From: an uncultured Clostridia bacterium
Lineage (GTDB): Bacteria > Bacillota > Dehalobacteriia > UBA4068 > JAAVYR01
Direction of reading: 5' to 3'
Length of the DNA stretch: 6,200 nt
NCBI GenBank assembly: GCA_946562005.1
Contig: CAMNVD010000064.1
Coordinates: forward strand, 1-6,200
Every line of letters begins with the position of its first letter. Position 1 is the first letter of the stretch. Of this stretch, positions 1 through 4,678 are shown in pieces. The translations under genes were made by a program, and so were the position numbers. The notes under the pieces were generated by a model. That model saw nothing but the letters and a program-made list of their open reading frames with translations, ran no database searches and was not told where the DNA came from.

Positions 1-10
1 AAAACTGCGT

Positions 11-100
11 AAAAGATTCTTCGGAATGTTGTTCCTCAGAATGACAATAGAATGGGGACGTTAGTCCTTTTGTCATTCTGAGTGCGGCGAAGAATCTTTT
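11..100. repeat. Long imperfect palindromic repeat (dispersed-repeat type)
   Basis: Two arms face each other. AAAAGATTCTTCG (11-23) pairs with CGAAGAATCTTTT (88-100), and CTCAGAATGACAA (35-47) pairs with TTGTCATTCTGAG (70-82). The unpaired segments between the sub-arms differ in length (11 nt on the left, 5 nt on the right). The centre has its own small hairpin, GGAC-gtta-GTCC (56-67). The arm sequence resembles the 'TCATTCTGAG...CGAAGAATCT' repeats that recur between genes in many bacterial genomes; this recognition is from memory. It could be a non-autonomous MITE-like unit or a structured intergenic repeat. No gene is seen here. Confidence 0.75.
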
Positions 101-148
101 TTATGGGAAAGGTGAAAGTTTAAGTAAACAAAAAGAAATGAGGAATAG

Positions 149-186
149 AAAAGGACCTGTCTAATCATAATTAGACAGGTCCTTTT
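149..186. terminator. Bidirectional rho-independent terminator of the tRNA operon
   Basis: A perfect 16-bp stem (149-164 with 171-186) closes a 6-nt loop (165-170). Read on the minus strand it follows tRNA-Lys by 4 nt and ends in a T-run, so it should terminate the leftward His-Gln-Lys tRNA transcript. The plus strand also ends in a T-run, so it could also stop rightward transcription entering the tRNA cluster from the left. Confidence 0.9.
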
Positions 187-190
187 TGTT

Positions 191-266
191 TGGTGAGCCA
201 TCCGCGATTCGAACGCGGGACACCCTGATTAAAAGTCAGGTGCTCTACCGGCTGAGCTAATGGCTC
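191..266 (-). tRNA. tRNA-Lys (anticodon TTT)
   Basis: A complete cloverleaf is read on the minus strand. It has acceptor GAGCCAT/ATGGCTC, the D-arm GCTC...GAGC, the anticodon stem CCTGA/TCAGG around loop CTTTTAA (anticodon TTT), the T-arm CCGCG-TTCGAAT-CGCGG, discriminator A and an encoded CCA. It is the last gene of a three-tRNA leftward operon, 3 nt after tRNA-Gln and just before the terminator. Confidence 0.97.
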
Positions 267-269
267 AAA

Positions 270-344
270 TGGCAGGGGTAGATGGATTCGAACCACCGAA
301 TGTCGGTACCAAAAACCGATGCCTTACCGCTTGGCGATACCCCT
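270..344 (-). tRNA. tRNA-Gln (anticodon TTG)
   Basis: The minus-strand cloverleaf has acceptor AGGGGTA/TACCCCT, discriminator G and encoded CCA. The anticodon stem TCGGT/ACCGA encloses loop TTTTGGT, giving anticodon TTG. The T-loop TTCGAAT is canonical. It is the middle gene of the operon, with 3-nt spacers on both sides, so processing from one precursor is likely. Confidence 0.96.
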
Positions 345-347
345 ATC

Positions 348-425
348 TGGGGTGGGTAAAGGGATTTGAACCCTCGAATGCCGGAGCCACAATCCGGTGC
401 GTTCGGCCGCTTCGCCACACCCACC
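348..425 (-). tRNA. tRNA-His (anticodon GTG)
   Basis: The minus-strand cloverleaf has anticodon stem CCGGA/TCCGG around loop TTGTGGC, giving anticodon GTG. The gene encodes the extra 5' G(-1) at base 425 opposite discriminator C73, the identity element of bacterial tRNA-His, and ends in an encoded CCA. It is the first gene of the leftward operon, directly downstream of the promoter at 438-466. Confidence 0.96.
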
Positions 426-437
426 ACAGCAAAAACT

Positions 438-466
438 ATCATAACAAACAACCTGTCGATTGTCAA
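438..466 (-). promoter_or_regulatory. Strong sigma-A-type promoter of the His-Gln-Lys tRNA operon
   Basis: On the minus strand, a perfect -35 TTGACA (466-461) and a near-consensus -10 TATGAT (443-438) are separated by exactly 17 bp. Transcription would start about 6-8 nt further left, a few bases before the 5' end of tRNA-His. The near-consensus sequence fits a highly expressed stable-RNA operon. Confidence 0.9.
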
Positions 467-673
467 TAATATCCTTGGAAAATTTGTTAAATTTCTTTGT
501 TTTACTGTGGTTTTTTCTGATGAGATCTTCCTTAATATATACAAGTTTATAAATTTTATACAAAAATTTATGATAGAATAGGAAAGACTTTTGCACAATC
601 ATGCAGGATGGGACATAAAATAAGGCATAGGGAAAAGAGGATTCTGCTAAGCGAAAAAAATTGTTTTTGGGTA
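467..673. other. AT-rich spacer between divergent tRNA promoters
   Basis: This is the gap between the leftward and rightward tRNA operons. It is AT-rich. Open frames running through it overlap the tRNA genes or lack a ribosome-binding site, and no convincing gene, terminator or repeat was seen. Confidence 0.6.
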
Positions 674-702
674 TTGAAAAAGATTTTGATTTGTTATATA
701 CT
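674..702 (+). promoter_or_regulatory. Promoter of the tRNA-Gly/tRNA-Arg pair
   Basis: A -35 TTGAAA (674-679), a 17-bp spacer and a -10 TATACT (697-702) would start transcription around 708-710, about 20 nt before tRNA-Gly. Because the inserted element sits directly behind tRNA-Arg, this promoter may read into the element's left end, antisense to the integrase. Confidence 0.75.
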
Positions 703-728
703 GTAAAAGATTCTTATGGGATTCATGT

Positions 729-802
729 GCGGGTGTAACTCAATGGTAGAGTTCTAGCCTTCCAAGCTAGCTACGTGGGTTCGATTCCCATCACCCGCTC
801 CA
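729..802 (+). tRNA. tRNA-Gly (anticodon TCC)
   Basis: The cloverleaf has acceptor GCGGGTG/CACCCGC, anticodon stem CTAGC/GCTAG with loop CTTCCAA (anticodon TCC), T-arm TGGG-TTCGATT-CCCA, discriminator T and encoded CCA. It is the first gene of a rightward pair, 3 nt before tRNA-Arg. Confidence 0.97.
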
Positions 803-805
803 TAT

Positions 806-882
<77 letters not shown>

Positions 883-939
883 TATTTAGCAGGCGTTTTC
901 TTCTTAGGCGAAGGGAGCGGCTGTTTTATTTTTGCCTTT

Positions 940-961
940 TTGTTCAAGTTTTGTTCAAGTA
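940..961 (+). repeat. 11-bp tandem duplication TTGTTCAAGTW
   Basis: TTGTTCAAGTT (940-950) is followed directly by TTGTTCAAGTA (951-961). A head-to-tail pair with about one helical turn of period is a common form of protein-binding site. Its place 58 bp behind tRNA-Arg suggests an arm-type integrase or excisionase site, but that role is inferred. Confidence 0.7.
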
Positions 962-975
962 ATTATTTTTTCTTT

Positions 976-1101
976 CTTTTTAGGGGCTTGGAAATCTCGG
1001 GATACTTTTCCTTTTTTAGGGTGTCAGAAATGTCAGGATAGATGAGAAGTCAGATGCGTACCCCATTCGCTCTTTTTTAGGGACTCGGAAATCTCGGGAT
1101 A
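976..1101 (+). repeat. Three copies of a 29-nt imperfect direct repeat
   Basis: Copies lie at 976-1004, 1012-1040 and 1073-1101. Each begins with a T-run and TAGGG, and ends in GGATA. The second halves show an internal doublet: CTCGGAA then TCTCGGGA in the third copy, TGTCAGAA then ATGTCAGGA in the second, and CTTGGAA then TCTCGGGA in the first. Spacing between copy starts is 36 and 61 nt. Likely uses are recombinase arm sites or another DNA-binding array. There is no associated cas-like gene and the spacing is irregular, so this is not a CRISPR. Confidence 0.75.
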
Positions 1102-1185
1102 TGACCGCTCCCGGGAAATTATCAAAATAAAAGAAATTACGGGTTTTCTCAGGTTCTTGAGGATAAATATATTTTTCTAAAAATC

Positions 1186-1297
1186 GTCTGACAAAAATGA
1201 CAAAATAGATTTTTTGGCATTAAACCCCAGTTAAACACCTATTTATTTTGTCAGTTTCTACTTCTGACAAATTAGAACCTGTCTGACAAAATAGAAG
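1186..1297. repeat. Iteron-like cluster of CTGACAAAATAGA motifs
   Basis: Five related copies fall within 112 nt: GTCTGACAAAAA (1186-1197), ATGACAAAATAGA (1197-1209), an inverted copy TATTTTGTCAG (1244-1254), CTGACAAATTAGAA (1264-1277) and CTGACAAAATAGAA (1283-1296). The inverted copy and the next direct copy form an 8-bp hairpin, TTTGTCAG/CTGACAAA (1247-1271), with a 9-nt loop. The array lies in AT-rich non-coding DNA behind the integrase. It may be an array for integrase or excisionase binding, or an iteron-type replication region. The sequence does not decide between them. Confidence 0.7.
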
Positions 1298-1408
1298 TAT
1301 AGGGGAGCGGTTCAGATAATACTAGCATTTCATAAAACCATAACAAATAATAACAAGGCGGCTGATACACCGTTCCGCTGTTTTCCTGCTGTTATCAGAT
1401 AAAAAGAA

Positions 1409-1436
1409 AAAGCACTCTCTTTATGGAGGGTGCTTT
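1409..1436 (-). terminator. Terminator of the repressor-integrase operon
   Basis: An 11-position stem (1409-1419 with 1426-1436) carries one C-A mismatch on the minus strand and a 6-nt loop. It is followed on the minus strand by a T-rich tract complementary to 1401-1408. The stem begins within the integrase stop codon (1435-1437), so the operon ends with almost no 3' untranslated sequence. In the plus orientation the stem is better paired (G-U instead of C-A) but its T-tract is poorer. Confidence 0.75.
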
Positions 1437-2829
1437 AATTTGTTTTGCGGAGAACATTATCTAATTGATTGATAGCGTTGATTTGCGCGGTCTGCATAGT
1501 GTGGGCATAGGTATTTAGTAGGGTGCTTGCCTGCGCGTGTCCTGAAAGGCTCTGAACCGTCTTATAGTCGATACCTGATACCAGAATAAGAGAACAGAAG
1601 GTATGACGGAAAGAATGCGGGGTAAAGTGGGGCAGATTGTGCCGCTCTCGGAATTTCTTTAACCAATAACCGATTGTATCAGGGTGGAGCGGTTTTCCGT
1701 CCTCTTGTATGAAAAGATAATTGCTGTCCTGCTGCCAACGGTCGCCTTGCATGAGCCGTTGTTCTAACCACCATTTCCGATATTCGCCAAGGAGAGCAAT
1801 TACATGGGGTGGTAGGGGAATGATCCGTTTGCTGGTATCTGTTTTTAGTTTCTTAGCCGTTGTCCCTGTTTCCGGCAGGTATTGGCTTTGTTTTACGATA
1901 TGCAGTAAGTTCTTTTCTGTGTCAATGTTATCCCATGTCAAGCCGCAAAGCTCGCCTCTTCTCATGCCTGTGTAGTTTAGCAAGGTAAAGGCGGTTTTTA
2001 TTCGTATATCCTGTTCTTGCTCTAAGTAAGTCAAAACCTGTCTCGCTGTTTCATCTGTTAGGGCAACAGCCTCTTTCTTTTTATATCGTGGAGCGGTTAC
2101 CTGGTTAGCGGGACTATATAAAATAAGCCCTTGCCGGACAGCTTTTTCTAAAATAGCGTGGATAACCTGATGATGATAGTAAATGGTTCTATCTGATAAT
2201 GTGGTTTTTGCCGGAGCGGTGAAGGTGAATAGCTTGTTTATATCCGCTCCCAAGGCATTAGAGATTTTCTCCGCGCTGGAAAAGGTTATTTTCTCGTTTC
2301 TGCATGCTGCTGTAATAGTGGAAGGGGAAACATTGGCAGCGGTAGCGAGAACAGCTCTGGATAGCCTTTTCTTTTGAATGGTTGCTAGGAGAGCGGGCAG
2401 GGCTTGGGCTTTTTGTTGTGCTTTGCGTACGCCTGGTTCTCGAAGGTTTTTATAAAAGGTTTCTAGGTGTGCCGCTCTTAGCTTGTCTAAAGGAATATGA
2501 CCGATGGCATCATTGACCCGCTCCAATACTTCCATGGCTCGTTTCCGGGAGGAAGGTTCTCGCTCTTCTATATCCAGCCAATTAGCGGCGAAGTCTGCAA
2601 ACTTTATGCTACCGTCCAAGGGGATTAGACCATGTTTTATCTTGTCCTCGAATAGAGCAGCCTCTTTTTCTGCCTCCTTCTGCATTTTGGCAGGGGACAT
2701 ATTCTGATTGGCTGGTTTCCAGGTTTTTGATTTGATAATCTGCTGTCCGTTTCCCTTTTCGCCAACATAGGCGCGAATAAGGAAAGATACCTCGCCCTTT
2801 TTATTTGTCCGCTGGGTTATGGTTGGCAT
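1435..2829 (-). CDS. int: Tyrosine recombinase/integrase with embedded HTH domain
   Basis: This 464-residue site-specific recombinase should integrate and, with an excisionase, excise the element. The N-terminal part (about 1-65) looks like the beta-rich arm-DNA-binding domain of phage integrases. Residues about 75-235 are the core-binding region, and about 255-445 the catalytic domain. Visible active-site residues are R290 (TGMRRGEL), K329 (KLKTDTSKR), H405 and R408 (HSFRH), H431 (SGHA) and the nucleophile Y441 (NTYAH), so it looks fully active. Residues about 145-205 (LSRAVLATAANVSPSTI... AEKISNALG) form a Cro/CI-like helix-turn-helix inserted in the core-binding region, which makes the protein longer than the usual 350-400 residues. 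The start at 2829 is chosen because GGAGGAGG lies 10 nt upstream and the N-terminus matches the family. An in-frame ATG at 2880 adds 17 unlikely residues. The gene overlaps the repressor stop by 13 bp, implying translational coupling. Confidence 0.95.
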   Translation of the reverse strand: MPTITQRTNKKGEVSFLIRAYVGEKGNGQQIIKSKTWKPANQNMSPAKMQKEAEKEAALFEDKIKHGLIPLDGSIKFADFAANWLDIEEREPSSRKRAMEVLERVNDAIGHIPLDKLRAAHLETFYKNLREPGVRKAQQKAQALPALLATIQKKRLSRAVLATAANVSPSTITAACRNEKITFSSAEKISNALGADINKLFTFTAPAKTTLSDRTIYYHHQVIHAILEKAVRQGLILYSPANQVTAPRYKKKEAVALTDETARQVLTYLEQEQDIRIKTAFTLLNYTGMRRGELCGLTWDNIDTEKNLLHIVKQSQYLPETGTTAKKLKTDTSKRIIPLPPHVIALLGEYRKWWLEQRLMQGDRWQQDSNYLFIQEDGKPLHPDTIGYWLKKFRERHNLPHFTPHSFRHTFCSLILVSGIDYKTVQSLSGHAQASTLLNTYAHTMQTAQINAINQLDNVLRKTN

Positions 2830-3566
2830 TGGGTAGTGTCCTCCTCCATTTCCTTCTCTCCGCTTATTGCTATTATGCACTTTGCTACCAGTTCAGGAAA
2901 TAACTCATCTTCTGGGACAGAAGCACTATCTGCAAGATTTTCTTTGGTTATAATTTTTGCTCCTGTTTTTAGTGGTATAACCGTATAGGCATCCATCTTT
3001 TCATACATTGAGGTGATGATCATTTGATATATATCTTCTTTTAGCGTACCCTGTACCCTTAATTGCTCAATACTCTCCATTTCTTCTAAAAAGCGTAGAA
3101 TTTCATCACTATCTATATACCATATAGTGCCATTGGGTAGTTGATTTAAAACTTCTTCAAATATATCAACATATTTTTCCAGATATTTAAGGGTGTTACT
3201 TATGGGGTTTTCCTTTTTCCATTTTGCAACGCGTTTAGCTAATTCTTTTTGTGGTTTAATAATCCCACATTGAATCAGTGGGTATAAATATTTTAATACC
3301 AATCCTAGCGATGTTGCTTCTTCGTCAGATAATTCTCCAGGAGTGATAAGATTTGCAGTCAAACCACACAAATTATCAATAGAAACTTCTAACGCTTGGG
3401 CTAATTTTGCGACAACGGTAAGGGAGGGTGATTTAGATGTTCCGTTTTCATATAAGGCAATAGCCCCGGCAGAAACATCTGCTAACGCTCCTAATTTTTC
3501 GCGAGTATACCCTTTTTCAGTTCGTTTTTGCTTTAGATTTTTTGCTAACTCTTTTACAATATCCAT
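2817..3566 (-). CDS. XRE-family transcriptional repressor
   Basis: The protein has 249 residues. Residues about 5-68 are a Cro/CI-type helix-turn-helix (LKQKRTEKGYTREKLGALAD, VSAGAIALYENG, LAQALEVSIDNLCG). The remaining ~180 residues are helical and charged and are not recognised. No S24 peptidase/LexA-like cleavage motif (Ala-Gly with Ser/Lys dyad) was seen, so induction would need some other signal, for example antirepressor binding or proteolysis. A GAGG ribosome site lies 8 nt before the ATG. It is the first gene of the leftward operon, overlaps the integrase, and faces the rightward early operon across an AT-rich control region, so it is the likely master repressor of the element. It is more AT-rich than its neighbours and contains no GAGCGG motif, which may reflect separate acquisition. 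Confidence 0.85.
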   Translation of the reverse strand: MDIVKELAKNLKQKRTEKGYTREKLGALADVSAGAIALYENGTSKSPSLTVVAKLAQALEVSIDNLCGLTANLITPGELSDEEATSLGLVLKYLYPLIQCGIIKPQKELAKRVAKWKKENPISNTLKYLEKYVDIFEEVLNQLPNGTIWYIDSDEILRFLEEMESIEQLRVQGTLKEDIYQMIITSMYEKMDAYTVIPLKTGAKIITKENLADSASVPEDELFPELVAKCIIAISGEKEMEEDTTQCQP

Positions 3567-3603
3567 TTTCTATTCCTCGCTTTCCTGAGGTTGTTCTGTT
3601 TGT

Positions 3604-3632
3604 ATAATACCACTAATCTTTCAGAAAAGCAA
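3604..3632 (-). promoter_or_regulatory. Promoter of the repressor-integrase operon
   Basis: On the minus strand, -35 TTGCTT (3632-3627), a 17-bp spacer and -10 TATTAT (3609-3604) lie about 40 nt before the repressor ATG at 3566. This is the only good match found upstream of the gene. Confidence 0.65.
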
Positions 3633-3656
3633 GAATAATAGTAAAAAGAATAAAAT

Positions 3657-3741
3657 AACACCTAAAAAGTATTTTTATCGTGTTTTATATATGATTATAT
3701 ATTTTTTATAAAAGTTATTGTGTTTTTATGTAGTTCGTGTT
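3657..3741. promoter_or_regulatory. Candidate operator half-sites in the divergent switch
   Basis: GTGTT-type half-sites occur at 3657-3661 (minus strand, within AATAACAC), 3680-3684, 3720-3724 and 3737-3741 (plus strand). The last two flank or overlap the spacer and -10 of the rightward promoter. The minus-strand and last plus-strand copies match as AATAACAC/GTGTTATT. A repressor binding these could control both promoters. The region is AT-rich, and short T-rich matches can arise by chance. Confidence 0.35.
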
Positions 3742-3746
3742 ATTCT
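3718..3746 (+). promoter_or_regulatory. Promoter of the rightward early operon
   Basis: TTGTGT (3718-3723), a 17-bp spacer and TATTCT (3741-3746) lie about 38 nt before the first ATG at 3784. The match is moderate, as expected for a repressible promoter. GTGTT-type sites overlap its -35 and -10 regions. Confidence 0.55.
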
Positions 3747-3783
3747 AACAATGGAAACAGCAAGAACAAGGAGGTGAAAACCT

Positions 3784-3966
3784 ATGACAGCCGCTAATCA
3801 GGACATCAGGGAAGCCGTAAAAGGGGCAGGGGTTTACTTTTGGCAGATTGCAAAATCTTATGGCATTGCTGAAACTACCCTTTGCCGAAGATTACGGGAG
3901 GAACTCTCCCCGGAAGAAAAATCTAAAATCTTAGCAATTATCGAAGAATTGAAAGGAGAAAACTAA
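3784..3966 (+). CDS. Small HTH-like protein of the early operon
   Basis: The protein has 60 residues and no signal peptide or membrane segment. Residues about 6-40 (DIREAVKGAGVYFWQIAKSYGIAETTLCRRLREEL) read as a compact helix-turn-helix, followed by an acidic helix (SPEEKSKILAIIEEL). Similar 'NxDIREAAKxAGVxLWQIA...RxLRxEL' proteins are familiar as unnamed early genes of Bacillota phages and integrative elements; this comes from memory. AAGGAGGT lies 8 nt before the ATG. It is the first gene after the divergent switch, the place where a Cro-like or activator protein would be expected, but no such role is shown. Confidence 0.85.
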   Translation: MTAANQDIREAVKGAGVYFWQIAKSYGIAETTLCRRLREELSPEEKSKILAIIEELKGEN

Positions 3967-3967
3967 T

Positions 3968-4258
3968 ATGGAAACAATGAATAAGGAAAAATTTATCAAG
4001 GACTTGGCGGCAGCTATCAACGAAATCAGTGAAGATGCCGCAGTGGCTAATGGCTTAAGCGGGGAATTGCTGGGCGGCTACTTTGAAAAGTACCGAAACA
4101 GTACCAAGGAAAACATGGCAGCGCGGGCGGAACAGTTTGATAATTGCCTTATCCGGGCAAATGTGTTACATGAGCGGCTTTGTGATATTGCCAGCAGTCT
4201 TCACAAACTAAAAATGAATATCGATAACGCTCTAAATCATGCAGAAAGGGAGGCATAG
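3968..4258 (+). CDS. Hypothetical helical protein
   Basis: The protein has 96 residues and is not recognised. It is predicted by eye to be mostly alpha-helical, with an acidic first half, a polar middle (YRNSTKENMAARAEQF) and a C-terminal stretch with coiled-coil-like heptads (about 60-94, HERLCDIASSLHKLKMNIDNALNHAE). No membrane segment or zinc motif is seen. The ATG at 3968 lies 1 nt after the previous stop, with AGGAG 9 nt upstream. A second ATG at 3977 is possible but has worse spacing. Its position in a tightly packed early operon argues that it is a real gene. Confidence 0.85.
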   Translation: METMNKEKFIKDLAAAINEISEDAAVANGLSGELLGGYFEKYRNSTKENMAARAEQFDNCLIRANVLHERLCDIASSLHKLKMNIDNALNHAEREA

Positions 4259-4261
4259 CCT

Positions 4262-4492
4262 ATGCCAGAAGTACCAAGAATGAGAACAATTCAGCAGACG
4301 GCAGACCTGACCGGGTTAAGTTATCACTATATTCGCAATCTCTGCCGGCAAGGGCAAATCGTTGCTGTCCAGAGCGGCAAAAAGTGGCTTGTTAACCTGG
4401 ACAAGTTTATTGAGTATCTCAATAACCCACAAGAAGAACAAATAAAGCCGGAGCGGTCCGCTCCCTGTGTAATTAGACGGCTAGAGGCATAA
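4262..4492 (+). CDS. Excisionase-type HTH DNA-binding protein
   Basis: The protein has 76 residues. Residues about 7-54 (RTIQQTADLTGLSYHYIRNLCRQGQI, then SGKKWLVNLDKFIEYLN) follow the MerR-like HTH_17 pattern of the excisionase/Xis family: a helix-turn-helix naming the site, a short wing, then 'W-V/L-x-x-x-x-F-x-x-Y-L'. Such proteins bend DNA at attachment sites to direct excision, or act as small regulators. GGGAGG lies 8 nt before the ATG, and the gene starts 3 nt after its neighbour. The basic C-terminal tail (about 62-76) is encoded over a 15-bp palindrome, GGAGCGGTCCGCTCC (4450-4464). The call as a functional excisionase rests on family and on the integrase nearby. Confidence 0.85.
   Translation: MPEVPRMRTIQQTADLTGLSYHYIRNLCRQGQIVAVQSGKKWLVNLDKFIEYLNNPQEEQIKPERSAPCVIRRLEA
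4450..4464. repeat. 15-bp perfect palindrome of two facing GGAGCGG motifs
   Basis: GGAGCGG-T-CCGCTCC is two copies of the element-wide motif in head-to-head orientation around a single T. It lies inside the excisionase-type gene, where it encodes part of its C-terminal tail (PERSAP). It might be a dimer-binding site, a small hairpin or a coincidence of motif density. Confidence 0.7.
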
Positions 4493-4504
4493 GGAGGATA
4501 AGCA

Positions 4505-4678
4505 ATGACAGGTATCACAAAACAAATAAGTAATCCAATAAGAAACTCACAAAGAAACAGAAAAAAGACATGGCAGGACTATGAGAACAAAAAGGCAAGG
4601 ATAGGAAATATTGGTCTGACTCCTGAGCAATATAAAATTGTAGTAACCGTGATTGCTGAGTCGTTAGGATTATGTTAG
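4505..4678 (+). CDS. Small basic protein upstream of the primase
   Basis: The protein has 57 residues, with a very basic, polar N-terminal half (about 5-35, many K, R, N, Q) and a hydrophobic C-terminal helix (LTPEQYKIVVTVIAESLGL). A strong AGGAGG lies 7 nt before the ATG, and the gene begins 12 nt after the previous stop. Its last codons overlap the next start as ATGTTAG, a 7-nt overlap. These features support a real gene despite its size. The family is not named. Similar short proteins are often found just before CHC2 primase genes in mobile elements, to my recollection. Because the primase has almost no ribosome site of its own, one function may be to deliver ribosomes by termination-reinitiation. 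Confidence 0.8.
   Translation: MTGITKQISNPIRNSQRNRKKTWQDYENKKARIGNIGLTPEQYKIVVTVIAESLGLC

Noticed and set aside
257..602. Open frames of about 90-110 codons on the minus strand, and smaller ones on the plus strand, across the left tRNA cluster
   Set aside because: They run through tRNA-Gln and tRNA-His and the tRNA promoter, have no ribosome site, and their peptides are translations of tRNA sequence.
795..800. GAGCGG on the minus strand in tRNA-Gly as part of the element motif set
   Set aside because: It is fixed by the acceptor stem and CCA end of the tRNA, so it says nothing about motif selection.
976..1101. CRISPR array from the three 29-nt repeats
   Set aside because: The copies are divergent, spacing between them is 7 and 32 nt rather than uniform, only three exist, and no cas gene is present.
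1362..1398. CTGATA/TATCAG inverted repeat before the integrase terminator
   Set aside because: The arms are only 6 bp with a 25-nt loop, and the neighbouring short repeats are low-complexity, so this is not above chance.
1721..2707. Plus-strand frames of 64-84 codons inside the integrase gene
   Set aside because: They are antisense to a well-supported tyrosine recombinase, lack Shine-Dalgarno sequences and show no recognisable domain.
2830..2880. Upstream ATG at 2880 as the integrase start
   Set aside because: It has no ribosome site at the right distance and adds residues unlike integrase N-termini. The ATG at 2829 follows GGAGGAGG and begins a family-like MPTITQR sequence.
3343..3588. 81-codon plus-strand frame antisense to the repressor
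   Set aside because: It lies opposite the conserved HTH coding region, has no ribosome site and would cross the repressor's leader.
4327..4518. 63-codon minus-strand frame opposite the excisionase-type gene
   Set aside because: It is antisense to a gene with a clear domain and ribosome site, and nothing recognisable is encoded.
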